DNA from: Sutcliffiella horikoshii
GTDB taxonomy: Bacteria; Bacillota; Bacilli; Bacillales; Bacillaceae_I
Direction: 5' to 3'
DNA length: 64,000 bases
Assembly (NCBI GenBank): GCA_001636495.1
Contig: KV440964.1
Coordinates: forward strand, 636,666-700,665
In this document: one piece after another, positions 25,762-34,711 of the stretch
How the letters are laid out: every line of letters starts with the position of its first letter
How positions within the stretch are numbered: the first letter of the stretch is position 1
Made by a program: the position numbers and the translations under genes
Notes under the pieces: generated by a model
What the model was told of the DNA's origin: nothing
Databases searched by the model: none
What the model saw: the letters and a program-made list of their open reading frames with translations, nothing else

Positions 25762-26073
25762 TTATTCGGTATCGCATTCCTCAGTTCCCCATTTACATAA
25801 CGACTTCATCGTCGGTTGGAGGGTAAGAGCTTCTTCTGTCAGCTCATACTCCACATGCAACACCTTGCCGGGGTATTCGGTTCTTTTAACCATTCCTAAT
25901 TGCTCCAGCTCACGAAGCTGATCGGTTAGCACCTTCCGGTTAATTTCTGGAATTCCTCTTTCTAGCTCGGAAAAGCGTTTAGGACCGTTTTCAAGGGCAC
26001 AATAAACTTGCGGTCTCCACTTACCACCTATAACATTCAGTGCGCGATTTACTGGGAATTCTGTCGGTTCCAC
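25762..26073 (-). CDS. HxlR-family transcriptional regulator
   Basis: 103 aa winged-helix protein with family hallmarks NVIGGKWRPQVYCAL, RFSELERGIPEINRKVLTDQ and REYELTE-like VEYELTEEA. GTG start. Divergent from the VOC protein gene; the shared 120-base gap holds inverted repeats that may be its operator. HxlR proteins commonly sense electrophiles or redox changes; the signal here is unknown. Confidence 0.88.
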   Translation of the reverse strand: MEPTEFPVNRALNVIGGKWRPQVYCALENGPKRFSELERGIPEINRKVLTDQLRELEQLGMVKRTEYPGKVLHVEYELTEEALTLQPTMKSLCKWGTEECDTE

Positions 26074-26101
26074 GTGAAACAGTCCTTTCTATGTCAAATC
26101 A

Positions 26102-26133
26102 TCAGGTCAGTTACCTGAAAGTGCGTACTTTTT
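26102..26133. promoter_or_regulatory. Inverted repeats in the HxlR/VOC divergent promoter
   Basis: TCAGGT-CAGTT-ACCTGA (26102-26118) followed by AAAGT-GCGT-ACTTT. Position between the divergent starts suggests an HxlR operator. Confidence 0.45.
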
Positions 26134-26196
26134 TATTTATGCATTATATTTTACCCTATCATTATTAGCAAATTATATTATTTAGGAGGAAAAACA

Positions 26197-26688
26197 ATGA
26201 GATATCCAAGAACGTTTTCGCATATAGGTTTATCTGTTCCTAACCTGGAACAAGCAGTGAAATTTTATACAGAAGTGATGGGCTGGTATGTCATTATGGA
26301 ACCAGCTGAAGTGGTGGAGGACGACTCTGCAATTGGTGTGATGTGCACAGATGTTTTCGGAAAAGGATGGGGAAAATTCCGTATCGCGCATCTTGCAACG
26401 GGAGACAAAATAGGAATTGAACTATTTGAGTTCCCAGAAAATGAAAAGCCCGAAAACAATTTTGAATACTGGAAGACTGGCATTTTCCATTATTGCGTTC
26501 AGGACCCCGATGTGGAAGGGTTAGTAGAAAAAATCGTCGAGCATGGCGGCAAACAGCGCATGCCAATCCGTGAATACTATCCAGGGGAAAAGCCATATCG
26601 CATGGTCTATTGCGAGGATCCATTCGGGAATTTAGTTGAGATCTATTCACATTCTTATGAGCTGACGTATTCAGAAGGTGCTTACTGA
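26197..26688 (+). CDS. VOC-superfamily (glyoxalase-like) protein
   Basis: 163 aa. Two-half VOC fold: FSHIGLSVPNLEQAVKFYTE at the N-terminus provides the first metal His; HYCVQDPDVE and a closing DPFGNLVEIYSH supply the others. Could be a glyoxalase I-like, dioxygenase or resistance protein; specificity cannot be read from the sequence. TAGGAGG ribosome site; probably controlled by the divergent HxlR regulator. Confidence 0.85.
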   Translation: MRYPRTFSHIGLSVPNLEQAVKFYTEVMGWYVIMEPAEVVEDDSAIGVMCTDVFGKGWGKFRIAHLATGDKIGIELFEFPENEKPENNFEYWKTGIFHYCVQDPDVEGLVEKIVEHGGKQRMPIREYYPGEKPYRMVYCEDPFGNLVEIYSHSYELTYSEGAY

Positions 26689-26712
26689 ATCTTGAGTTTA
26701 TAGAAATATTCT

Positions 26713-26845
26713 AGCTGTTAATTGGAGCATAGGGCGAAGACTCCTGCGGGGGGATAGCGACAATCTTGAGACCCCGCAGGGCGCAGCCCGAGGAGGCTCA
26801 AGGTCGCCCCGCGGAAAGCGAATCCCGATGCGCAAATTAACAGCG
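26713..26845 (+). repeat. Dispersed repeat family A, copy 5 (subfamily I)
   Basis: Termini GCTGTTAATTGGAGC and GCAAATTAACAGC; core TAGCGACAATCTTGAGACCC and GAGGAGGCTCAAGGTCGC as in copies 1 and 6. Confidence 0.9.
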
Positions 26846-26886
26846 GTGTTGAAAGAGTTTATTCAGTGAAATGGTGGGGAAGCGTT

Positions 26887-27864
26887 ATGAAAGCATGGTT
26901 GTTAAAGGAAGCAGGCAATCTGGATCACTTAAAATGGGGAGAAATTGCTGACCCGAAAGAGGAGAAAGGCGAGCTATTAATCAAAGTAAGAGCGGTTGCT
27001 TTAAACCCTGTTGATTATAAAGTAGCCTTAAACGGTAACCCAGCATGGAGCTATCCGCATATAGTCGGTGTAGATCTTGCTGGTGAGGTGGTTTCAGTTG
27101 GAGAAGCCGTTACAGGCTTTAAAGCTGGCGACCGTGTTGCAGTTCATACAAGCCTGGGGAAAAAAGGTGCGTTTGCCGAGCTTGCGGTTGTGGATGCTCG
27201 TGCGGCAGGAAGGATTCCAGATGAAGTTTCTTTTGAAGATGCGGCAGCGATTTTATGTGCGGGCATGACGGCATATGAGGCAGTAGTTCAAAAATTGAAT
27301 ACTACTCATAAGAAGAACATTTTAATTCATGCAGGTGCCGGTGGGGTAGGTGGCTTTGCCATCCAATTGGCGAAAATGCAGGGGCTGAGAGTGTTCACCA
27401 CGGCTTCCGCATCCAATCATGAATGGGTGAAGAATCTTGGAGCAGATGTAGCCATTGGCTATAAAGAGGAAAATGTAACGGATCGCATCATGGAAGAAAC
27501 AAACGGGCGTGGAGCAGATTTGATATTAAATACGGTTGGCAGGGATGTGGCCACAGAAGATTTAGATCGCCTCGCCTTCTCAGGCCATCTGGCGTACATT
27601 GCGGGCGCACCAGACCTTTCCGGTGTCAAACCATTCTCCTTATCTCCATCGATCCATGAGGTGGCTCTGGGAGCAGCACACGCGAGCGGGGATGATCGAG
27701 CGGTTAAAAATCTAGCATTCATGGCGGAAGAGCTCATGGAAATGGTGAAAGACGGCCGGCTTGAGTCTCTCGTGACAAAAGTGCTTCCTTGTGATGAGTT
27801 GGTGCAAGGACTGAAAGAGCTGCAAGGAAGGCATGTGAAGGGGAAAATCATTGTGAAGATGTAA
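26887..27864 (+). CDS. Zinc-type alcohol dehydrogenase-like / quinone oxidoreductase
   Basis: 325 aa NAD(P)H-dependent MDR-family reductase: GroES-like N-terminal domain (ALNPVDYKVALNG), nucleotide-binding motif HAGAGGVGGFAIQLAK near residue 145 of the fold. Structural zinc cysteines are absent, as in the quinone reductase branch. I chose ATG 26887 behind TGGGGAAGCG over the in-frame ATG 26866, which lacks a ribosome site. Monocistronic, followed by a terminator. Confidence 0.87.
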   Translation: MKAWLLKEAGNLDHLKWGEIADPKEEKGELLIKVRAVALNPVDYKVALNGNPAWSYPHIVGVDLAGEVVSVGEAVTGFKAGDRVAVHTSLGKKGAFAELAVVDARAAGRIPDEVSFEDAAAILCAGMTAYEAVVQKLNTTHKKNILIHAGAGGVGGFAIQLAKMQGLRVFTTASASNHEWVKNLGADVAIGYKEENVTDRIMEETNGRGADLILNTVGRDVATEDLDRLAFSGHLAYIAGAPDLSGVKPFSLSPSIHEVALGAAHASGDDRAVKNLAFMAEELMEMVKDGRLESLVTKVLPCDELVQGLKELQGRHVKGKIIVKM

Positions 27865-27879
27865 TATGCAGCATGCGTG

Positions 27880-27906
27880 AAGCCGGGATTTAATCCTGGC
27901 TTTTTC
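27880..27906 (+). terminator. Terminator of the MDR oxidoreductase gene
   Basis: AGCCGGGATT/AATCCTGGCT stem, TTTTT tail. Confidence 0.85.
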
Positions 27907-28055
27907 TTATGAAAATAAGTGTTGTCGATATTTGTTTCTATTTGTCGTTTGGCTAGTATTGCTTGTAATTTGGACAGTAAATGATGGAGAATCCGCTTGT
28001 AAATGGGTTGGTTTGGACAGTAAATGCAAAACCTCATTGTTTAACGTACTAACAA
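27907..28055. other. Non-coding stretch upstream of repeat C copy 1
   Basis: Part of a 480-base gene-free interval. It holds a direct repeat of TTTGGACAGTAAATG-like sequence (about 27969 and 28012); otherwise nothing recognised. Confidence 0.5.
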
Positions 28056-28242
28056 TAGGCAGCTTTCGTAAACTTTGTTGCTTTTTCGTATTTATAAAGC
28101 AACCTTAATATTCCTTGCTATCGTGCTCTTTTCCTCGCTATACGGGATACATTGCATGCCTAATTTAGAGTCGATAAGCGATAAAAAGTCCAATTGCCGA
28201 CTTTTTACTATGAATAGCAACAATCTTTGAGAAAAGAGCCTA
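28056..28242 (+). repeat. Repeat family C, copy 1 (MITE-like)
   Basis: About 187 bp with imperfect terminal inverted repeats (TAGGCAGCTTTCGTAAACTT and the complement of AGCAACAATCTTTGAGAAAA near the right end). Internal hairpin AAAAAGTC/GACTTTTT. Two more copies at 35563 and 63117. Confidence 0.85.
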
Positions 28243-28347
28243 ACAATAATAATTAAATATGTCTAAATGACAAATATATATTGCATAAAGTAATATAAAA
28301 TGTATAATAATAAGTATAATCCAAATTTTACAAAGAGGTGATGGGAA

Positions 28348-28872
28348 ATGAATTTTTTCGGCGGAGCAACAAAGGTAGAAGATGAGCGGATTGTAACTAC
28401 TCAAAACAAGATTTATAGAGAAATCTATTTTCTTGTATTGGGAATTTGTCTAATATCCATAGGTTTCAAGTTTTATCATTACGGTTTTGCTGTTAGTCCA
28501 ATCTATACGGAACTAGCAATACTTTTCCTGCAAGGCGCCTATTATACATCAAGAGGTTCAAGTATGGGGCTACTGTCAGATGAAGTAGAAATGCATGATC
28601 GAAAAAGTAAGGTGCCTATGAAGTGGAAGACTCTTCTTTGGGGGCTAGCTTTTGGTGTCATCATCGCAATTTTTTTAGGCCTAAACAGCGCCTTTAATTA
28701 TGCTGATACGACTGCACAGGCATATTCCTACTTTTTCATGGTGTTCTTTGTTTCCTTGATTATATATATACCGTTTTTAGTATTATTATCAGGTGGTACC
28801 TTCCTTGTTGCCATGAACCGTAGCAAAAAGGTGGCAGATAAAGATCTAGATGAAGACGAAATAGATCGGTGA
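28348..28872 (+). CDS. Conserved membrane protein of unknown function
   Basis: 174 aa with four predicted membrane segments ([71 protein letters not shown]) and an acidic C-terminal tail. Overlaps a small HTH gene, a pairing often seen for membrane proteins coupled to XRE regulators in Firmicutes. No function assigned. Confidence 0.75.
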   Translation: MNFFGGATKVEDERIVTTQNKIYREIYFLVLGICLISIGFKFYHYGFAVSPIYTELAILFLQGAYYTSRGSSMGLLSDEVEMHDRKSKVPMKWKTLLWGLAFGVIIAIFLGLNSAFNYADTTAQAYSYFFMVFFVSLIIYIPFLVLLSGGTFLVAMNRSKKVADKDLDEDEIDR

Positions 28873-29072
28873 ACAACATGAAAAACATAAAAATGAAACT
28901 GGCCAGAGTAGAAAAGGATTTGTCTCAAGAGGAGTTAGCTAAGATCGTAGGGGTGTCCAGGCAGACTATTGGCCTGATTGAACTCGGCAAGTACAATCCA
29001 AGCCTCAGCCTATGCCTTTCTATATGCAAAGCCTTATCTAAAACGTTAGATCAGTTATTTTGGGAAGAATAG
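28869..29072 (+). CDS. Small XRE-family regulator (YozG/Cro-like)
   Basis: 67 aa helix-turn-helix protein ([48 protein letters not shown]), of the short type that accompanies small membrane proteins. GTG start in a four-base overlap with the upstream gene; an ATG at 28878 is a possible alternative. Confidence 0.85.
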   Translation: MNNMKNIKMKLARVEKDLSQEELAKIVGVSRQTIGLIELGKYNPSLSLCLSICKALSKTLDQLFWEE

Positions 29073-29156
29073 AAACATATACAAACACAACTAAAAGAGA
29101 TAATTTCTCCTCTATGAAAATATACTTAGGTATAGCAAACAATAGGGGGGATATTT

Positions 29157-29960
29157 TTGTCGAAAATAGAAGTGAAACCTGGGGTCGAGCTCTATTATGA
29201 TGACCAAGGAGAAGGAACACCGGTCATTTTTATTCATGGTGTCTGGATGAGCAGGAAGTTCTTCCAAAAGCAGTTGCCATATTTCAGCAAGGAACATCGT
29301 GCAATTACCATTGATCTGAGGGGGCATGGTGACTCTGCGCAAGTTTCTGAAGGCCATACCATCTCCACATATGCGAAGGACCTGCAAGCATTCATTTCCA
29401 AGCTTGAATTGAAGGATGTCGTATTAGTGGGTTGGTCGATGGGAGCCTTTGTCATTTGGGAATACCTGCAGCAATTTGGGGAGGAAAAGGTAAAAGGAAC
29501 CGTCATCGTAGACGAACTCGCGTCTGATTTTAAGTGGCCTGATTTTCCCATCGGGGCCTTTGATCTACCAACCTTGACCCATTTCATGAGAGAGGTCCAG
29601 GATAACAGGGAAGAATTCCTGAAGGGCTTTATTCCGCTGATGTTCAAAGAGGATGTAGCGCCCCAAGAGATGGAATGGATGCTTGAGGAAACAATGAAAC
29701 CTACGACAGGTGTGGCAAGCGCCATTCTATTCGACCAATCAGTTGTGGACTATCGCACGACTTTTTCCTCCATCACCATACCAACTTTGCTATGCTTTGG
29801 AAAAGCGGAGAAGCTGATACCAGTGGCTGCAGGGGAGCATCTGAGGGAGTCCATCGCGAATAGTGAACTGATTCTTTTTGAGGCAAGCTGCCATTGTCCA
29901 TTCCTCGAGGAGACGGACCGATTTAACCACGAATTATCCAACTTCATAAAATCACTCTAA
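29157..29960 (+). CDS. Alpha/beta-hydrolase
   Basis: 267 aa. Oxyanion region FIHGVWMS, nucleophile elbow GWSMG (Ser about residue 94) and C-terminal catalytic His in ASCHCPFLEE. TTG start behind AGGGGGG. Resembles chloroperoxidase/esterase-type hydrolases; the substrate is not predictable. Monocistronic, stem-loop downstream. Confidence 0.87.
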   Translation: MSKIEVKPGVELYYDDQGEGTPVIFIHGVWMSRKFFQKQLPYFSKEHRAITIDLRGHGDSAQVSEGHTISTYAKDLQAFISKLELKDVVLVGWSMGAFVIWEYLQQFGEEKVKGTVIVDELASDFKWPDFPIGAFDLPTLTHFMREVQDNREEFLKGFIPLMFKEDVAPQEMEWMLEETMKPTTGVASAILFDQSVVDYRTTFSSITIPTLLCFGKAEKLIPVAAGEHLRESIANSELILFEASCHCPFLEETDRFNHELSNFIKSL

Positions 29961-29961
29961 G

Positions 29962-30001
29962 ATGGGCCTAGCGACAGTTGAAATGACTGGCCAGGCCCTT
30001 G
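29962..30001 (+). terminator. Stem-loop after the alpha/beta-hydrolase gene
   Basis: TGGGCCTAGC...CCAGGCCC imperfect stem; poor T-run, so termination strength is uncertain. Confidence 0.5.
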
Positions 30002-30069
30002 GTCTTGATGAAACAGGTCTTTTTCCTTAGAATAAAAGTATAAAATATTCTGAAAAAGAGGTGGAAGGT

Positions 30070-31020
30070 TTGAAGCTGACCGAAGAATTAAAAAGGTTTC
30101 CCTACCCATTCAAAGGGGATACTTACCGCTATTCCAATAACTCGACCCTTCTCACACCTCCCAAAAGCATCGACATTACGGAATGCTATCAAAAGGATAT
30201 GAAATTAAAAAGATCCTTGTCAACTGAACACCATTCCCGTTGTTTTCAATCGTTCCCGCACACAAAAAAGGCCCAGTGGGAGGTGCTCTACCTTGTAATG
30301 ACCCATTTGGCTACCCATTTTCCTGAAAGCTTTTCCTTTAAAAAGGAAGGGCAAAAGCATATCTTCACTAACCACATCCTTCAGGAAGAACAGTCATTTA
30401 CAATGGGCGATGACTCTACTCTGCCTAATGAGCCCCTGGATTTTATAGGAAGACATGTACAAGAAGACCTGATCCTGATGATGCAGCGGGACGGAGATCT
30501 ATTTCTGGACGCTGGCCAGCTATGTTTCCCTGCCAATTGGTCACTAGCCTTTAATCATGGCATGAGTTTCAAGAATATCCATTTTCCCATCCCTGGATTC
30601 AAGGAGGAAGGGCTGGATGAGCGAATCCTGCAATTTCTCTTGAGGTTAGAGGCGGGTAATCCTTGGGGAAGAAAGAATTGGTCCCTCATGGCTGGGGACA
30701 GAATGGATACATCCTTAGAGACCTTTGATGTGTGGGGGAAGGACAGGAGAAAGGTGACCGTGGAAAATGCCGGTGAGTTCGTGCACTTACGGGTGGAGGT
30801 TCAAAAATTGTTTCGGTTGCCGCGGTCAAATGCCATCCTGTTTACCATCCATACACACCTTTTATCTCTCGAAAAACTAGTGGCGATTCCTGAGTGGAAG
30901 CGCCAAGTATATCAAATTTTAGCAGAGCTTCCACCACATATCGCAGGCTATAAAGGAATTTCATTTTACAAGGATAAGGTTTTGGCGTATATGGAACAGA
31001 AAGGGGATAGTGACTTGTGA
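30070..31020 (+). CDS. Heme-dependent oxidative N-demethylase, catalytic subunit (DUF3445, DmmD-like)
   Basis: 316 aa protein of the DUF3445 family, a PAS-fold heme enzyme that demethylates secondary amines such as dimethylamine with O2. Recognised from segments such as GRHVQEDLILMMQ, CFPANWSLAFNHG and FRLPRSNAILFTIHTHL. The start is placed at TTG 30070, six bases after GAGGTGG; an in-frame GTG 30061 overlaps that ribosome site. First gene of a tight three-gene operon with a DmmA-like protein and a flavin/iron-sulfur reductase, which is the expected complex. Substrate inferred. Confidence 0.8.
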   Translation: MKLTEELKRFPYPFKGDTYRYSNNSTLLTPPKSIDITECYQKDMKLKRSLSTEHHSRCFQSFPHTKKAQWEVLYLVMTHLATHFPESFSFKKEGQKHIFTNHILQEEQSFTMGDDSTLPNEPLDFIGRHVQEDLILMMQRDGDLFLDAGQLCFPANWSLAFNHGMSFKNIHFPIPGFKEEGLDERILQFLLRLEAGNPWGRKNWSLMAGDRMDTSLETFDVWGKDRRKVTVENAGEFVHLRVEVQKLFRLPRSNAILFTIHTHLLSLEKLVAIPEWKRQVYQILAELPPHIAGYKGISFYKDKVLAYMEQKGDSDL

Positions 31021-31493
31021 GCGATATAAAGAACGAACCGAACTTCCAACTAGGAAAAAGGCACTACGTTCTTTGTGGGGACGAGGCTGGAATGAAACGT
31101 TTGAATGGGATAAAAGAAAGCTTGACTAATCAATCGTTGTCTTTTGAAGAAATACACCTGTTTCACGAGTGTTCTCCTGAGGTGGACATTCACCTAGGCA
31201 AACAGAAGATAGGGACTTATTTATATGCTGCAGCAGAATGGAATACGTTAAAGGAAGTTGTGTTTTTAGCAAAAAAGCTTGGGTATTCTTCTGAAGAAGC
31301 GCAATTCATTGGGGTAGGAGAGAAAGAGAAGAGAGTGTTCTGCTGCAGATGTCACTTCATTTCAAATTTAAGAAGCCCTCTGCATACAGGAGATCAAATG
31401 TCCTGTAGTGCGTGCGGAATGAAACTAGAATTGTCCGATCATTATTCTCCAATAAAAGAGGCCTATTTAGGCTATGTAGCCCACATTGAATAA
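31017..31493 (+). CDS. DmmA-family subunit of the N-demethylase
   Basis: 158 aa. C-terminal zinc-ribbon-like motif FCCRCHF...CSACGMK followed by a conserved tail (YSPIKEAYLGYVA). This C-terminal region is the mark of the dimethylamine monooxygenase DmmA family. GTG start overlaps the catalytic subunit by four bases. Possibly an electron-transfer or assembly subunit; the role is inferred. Confidence 0.75.
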   Translation: MSDIKNEPNFQLGKRHYVLCGDEAGMKRLNGIKESLTNQSLSFEEIHLFHECSPEVDIHLGKQKIGTYLYAAAEWNTLKEVVFLAKKLGYSSEEAQFIGVGEKEKRVFCCRCHFISNLRSPLHTGDQMSCSACGMKLELSDHYSPIKEAYLGYVAHIE

Positions 31494-31511
31494 GAAAAGG
31501 GGGGAATTGTT

Positions 31512-32471
31512 TTGGAATTGGATAGCAGGTTAGAGGTGAGGATACAAGCCATCACCATAGAAACGGAAACTATTAAACGTTTTACATTTGTGGGAACCGT
31601 TGATAGGTCGTTGCCGGCTTTTAGTGCTGGTTCTCATATAATTGTATACCTGAAGGGGAGGGGAGTAGAGCTTGAAAGACGCTACTCACTTATTGGACAC
31701 CCCGATAAAACGGATAACTATCAAATTGCAGTAAAACTTCGTGAAAATTCTTCCGGTGGGTCAACCTTCTTACATAATAAAACCCAAATAGGAGATATCT
31801 TACAAATTAGTTTTCCGAAAAACTATTTTCCTCTAAGTTTCCATGCCCGGCACCATGTTTTCTATGCTGCTGGAATCGGTATTACGCCCTTCTTATCAAT
31901 GATGTGTGAGTTGAAAGAGCAAGATAAATCATTCGAGCTTCATTATGCTGCAAAAACAAAGGATGAATGTGCTTTCTACGCTTATCTAATAAAAGAATAT
32001 CCTCAACAAGCATATTTCTACTTTTCCAAAGAAGGGAACAGGTTGGATGCTAGCAGTCTATCTGATCAAACTGTAGGCACTCATGTTTATCTTTGTGGTC
32101 CAGAAAGGTTTACTACCTCTTTTTCTCATGCTGCTACCTCTTTTGGCTATCCACCTTCAAACATTCATTATGAGTATTTTTCACCGCCAATAGTATATAT
32201 GCCACGTACTTTCTTATTAGAGCTTTCAGATGGAAGTTTATTGTCTGTTCCTGACGAAAAATCCACTTTAGATACGCTGTTGGATGCAGGGTATTCTGTT
32301 CCATACTCATGCAAAGTCGGGCGTTGTGGGACTTGTGAGCTTCCTATAGTAAAAGGGGAGGCGGAGCACCATGACTCCTTTTTAACAACAGAACAAAAAG
32401 AATCCCATACTAGTTTTTTACCATGTGTATCCAGGAGTAAATTGGAAAAACTGAAGATTAGTTGTGGTTAA
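31512..32471 (+). CDS. PDR/VanB-type oxidoreductase (reductase of the N-demethylase)
   Basis: 319 aa electron-transfer protein with three parts: flavin-binding domain (RRYSLIGHPD), NAD(P)H domain (AAGIGITPFLSMM, VYLCGPERFTT) and C-terminal plant-type [2Fe-2S] ferredoxin (YSCKVGRCGTCELPIVKG ... PCVSR). Passes electrons from NAD(P)H to the heme subunit. TTG start behind a GGGGGG run. Last gene of the operon. Confidence 0.88.
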   Translation: MELDSRLEVRIQAITIETETIKRFTFVGTVDRSLPAFSAGSHIIVYLKGRGVELERRYSLIGHPDKTDNYQIAVKLRENSSGGSTFLHNKTQIGDILQISFPKNYFPLSFHARHHVFYAAGIGITPFLSMMCELKEQDKSFELHYAAKTKDECAFYAYLIKEYPQQAYFYFSKEGNRLDASSLSDQTVGTHVYLCGPERFTTSFSHAATSFGYPPSNIHYEYFSPPIVYMPRTFLLELSDGSLLSVPDEKSTLDTLLDAGYSVPYSCKVGRCGTCELPIVKGEAEHHDSFLTTEQKESHTSFLPCVSRSKLEKLKISCG

Positions 32472-32499
32472 ACGGAGGGTCTTTAATGGAATATTGTAG

Positions 32500-32670
32500 A
32501 AGTTTACAAAATACGTGTACATGTTTACAGATTGTATACGAAAGTAGACAAAATTGTATACAAGTGCACAAACTCGTACACATATTGATTTAACAGCATG
32601 TGTACAATAAAGAAAACAAGTAAACATAAAACATACACAAGTATACATTTGTAAACATAATCGTAAACAA
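32500..32670. repeat. Iteron array upstream of parM (putative parC centromere)
   Basis: At least 13 GTNNAC hexamers, mainly GTAAAC/GTTTAC, GTATAC and GTGTAC/GTACAC, in about 170 bp, starting at 32502, 32515, 32523, 32534, 32544, 32556, 32564, 32576, 32600, 32620, 32641, 32651 and 32663. Most spacings are 8-13 bp, about one per helical turn. Location directly ahead of parM-parR is that of a parC site bound by ParR. Confidence 0.8.
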
Positions 32671-32808
32671 TTTTTACACTTTCATTACTTTTTAGGAGAA
32701 TGATTGAATAGTAGAGAAACTTTCTGTACGCTTAACATATACTTACTAGTTTTATTTTCTTCTAAAGGAAAGAAATTATGTAACGAGGAAAAGAAAGGAA
32801 GATGAATA

Positions 32809-33987
32809 ATGACTTATTCTAGAATTGCAGCAGTTGACGTAGGTAATGATTCTATTAAAGCTATTTTTGGGAAAATGGATTCTGAATTAAACATCCCGAA
32901 TGTTATCGCTAGAGATATTGAAGATCGCCCAGTAATTGGAATTGAAGAGTTGGACAGCAAGGATCCTTTAGATGGCATCCATGTTCGTGTTCACTCCCCT
33001 GCCCTGATGGACAATAACGCCATCTATCGTATTGGGAACCTGGCAACAAAGAGTAACAATGCAACAGAACTTGACCCGGGAAGCAGCAAATCAGAAGAAG
33101 ACCAGACGTTGGTCATGCTTTTTGCGACACTCGCATTAGATGCTGTTAGTGCACAAAATGAAAAAACATTCCCTCGCAATAAGAATGTAGTAGATGCAAA
33201 CTACACATTAGGAACTGGTCTGCCTTTAAGAGAAGTAAAAGAAGGCAAGGATGCTGGATACCGTTCCAAATTGCTAGGATCTGTTCATCAAGTCGAATTC
33301 CTAATCACACCTAAATACCAAGGAATCAAAGTTAATATTAAATTTGATGAAATCAAGGTTTATCCAGAGGGCTTCGCTGCTTACATTAACCTTGTATTAG
33401 ATAACAACGGCAACATCATCAACAAGGACCTGATTGATAAGCGCATCCTTATCCAAGATATCGGCGGTCTTTCCACAGATATCGCTGTCATCAAAAACCG
33501 TAATGTGGATGATGATAAAGCACAAGGCTTCAATCTTGGCGTATCGGAAGCACTTGAGCAAATTCGTGAAGAAATTCGTTCTAAGCACGGTATTGAGCTT
33601 GATAGCAGAAGAGATGTGGTCGAAATCATCACGAAAAAGAATGACCGCAACCACATCATGGTACGCGGTAGCAGAACGAGTGTTCATGATATTACGGACC
33701 GCATTCTTTTGGATCTAGCGAAAAAGCAATATCGTCTATTGAGAAACATCTGGCAGAAAAACTCCCAATCAGAGATTTGCTACTTCGTTGGTGGTGGATC
33801 CACTGTACTGAAGGAATACTTGAAGACTTTAAACAACAATTTAGATGGCTACAACATTGACTTCTTTGAAGATGAAAAAGAAAGCATCTGGATGATGGCA
33901 AATGCCTATTACAAATTGATTGCTGACTATGCAAAGAAAACAGGCAAAGAGAAAGAGTCAAAAGACCAAAAACCTGTGAAAGCGTAA
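32809..33987 (+). CDS. parM: Actin-like ATPase ParM/StbA (plasmid-type segregation)
   Basis: Forms filaments that push DNA copies apart. 392 aa with actin-fold motifs: phosphate-1 DVGNDSIKAIFG (about residue 10), phosphate-2 DIGGLSTDIAV (about 217) and adenosine motif GGGST (about 328). A lysine-rich tail (KKTGKEKESKDQKPVK) follows. Preceded by a centromere-like iteron array and followed by a ParR-like adaptor, a complete type II partition cassette. The surroundings look chromosomal, which is unusual. Confidence 0.9.
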   Translation: MTYSRIAAVDVGNDSIKAIFGKMDSELNIPNVIARDIEDRPVIGIEELDSKDPLDGIHVRVHSPALMDNNAIYRIGNLATKSNNATELDPGSSKSEEDQTLVMLFATLALDAVSAQNEKTFPRNKNVVDANYTLGTGLPLREVKEGKDAGYRSKLLGSVHQVEFLITPKYQGIKVNIKFDEIKVYPEGFAAYINLVLDNNGNIINKDLIDKRILIQDIGGLSTDIAVIKNRNVDDDKAQGFNLGVSEALEQIREEIRSKHGIELDSRRDVVEIITKKNDRNHIMVRGSRTSVHDITDRILLDLAKKQYRLLRNIWQKNSQSEICYFVGGGSTVLKEYLKTLNNNLDGYNIDFFEDEKESIWMMANAYYKLIADYAKKTGKEKESKDQKPVKA

Positions 33988-34000
33988 ATAAGGTGATCGG

Positions 34001-34573
34001 ATGAAGAATACCAGTTCAAGTCAGGGAATTCAGAGGGGACAAGCTATTTCATTCCGTATCCCCTCTGATACACCTGACCACCTAATCAAGCATTTACAGC
34101 GTCTTAAGGAGACGGAAAGAAGGAATTTCTCTAGTAAAATAGCGGAGTTTGTTCTTCAGGGAGTCACAAGTTCCCACGCGCGTGAAAAAGAGACGATTTC
34201 CATTCCTCTTCCGAAATCTTTGTCCAAATCACAGAGAGATTGGTTGAAGCACCAACACTCAGAAGCATTGCTTGGCAATATTGTGTACCAATTGCTGTCG
34301 GACCCAGTGCGGGCAACAAGTATTCTAGCAGCAATGAACAGCAATTCTACTGATATTGACCAGGCCTTGTATCTTCAAGAAGAAAAGCCTTATAGACCTG
34401 CAGAAGTGGAAGATGAAACAGTGGATTCAGCTAAATTTAACGATGATGATCTGGACTCTTTTGACTGGAACGCAGCCCTTCAAGAGCAGGCGACTACTGA
34501 AGAAGACGAAGAACTGGATGTAGAAGATGTTGATAAGATTTTAGGGGATTTCCTGTCCCATATGAACAAATAA
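34001..34573 (+). CDS. ParR-like DNA-binding adaptor
   Basis: 190 aa. The N-terminal 60 residues (ISFRIPSDTPDHLIKHLQRL, FSSKIAEFVLQGV) look like a ribbon-helix-helix domain, which in ParR proteins binds the centromere. The C-terminal 70 residues are strongly acidic and would contact ParM filaments. Fourteen bases after parM. No close family was recognised beyond this; assignment depends on position, size and the iteron array. Confidence 0.7.
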   Translation: MKNTSSSQGIQRGQAISFRIPSDTPDHLIKHLQRLKETERRNFSSKIAEFVLQGVTSSHAREKETISIPLPKSLSKSQRDWLKHQHSEALLGNIVYQLLSDPVRATSILAAMNSNSTDIDQALYLQEEKPYRPAEVEDETVDSAKFNDDDLDSFDWNAALQEQATTEEDEELDVEDVDKILGDFLSHMNK

Positions 34574-34595
34574 ATCCATATAGAACAGCAATGAG

Positions 34596-34626
34596 AAGGT
34601 CGCTATAAAGTTAGCGGCCTTTTTAT
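34596..34626 (+). terminator. Terminator of the parMR operon
   Basis: AGGTCGCT/AGCGGCCT stem with TTTTTAT. Confidence 0.75.
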
Positions 34627-34711
34627 CTATGTTTTTTGCCTGAAAAAGAATAGATTCCGATTAACCTGACCATAACTGATAATAAAAAGTTAGAGACGGG
34701 AGTAGGAGTCT

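Noticed and set aside
32700-32800. Clear promoter for parM
   Set aside because: Several AT-rich hexamers are present but none with good spacing; the iteron array may itself contain the promoter, so no call is made.
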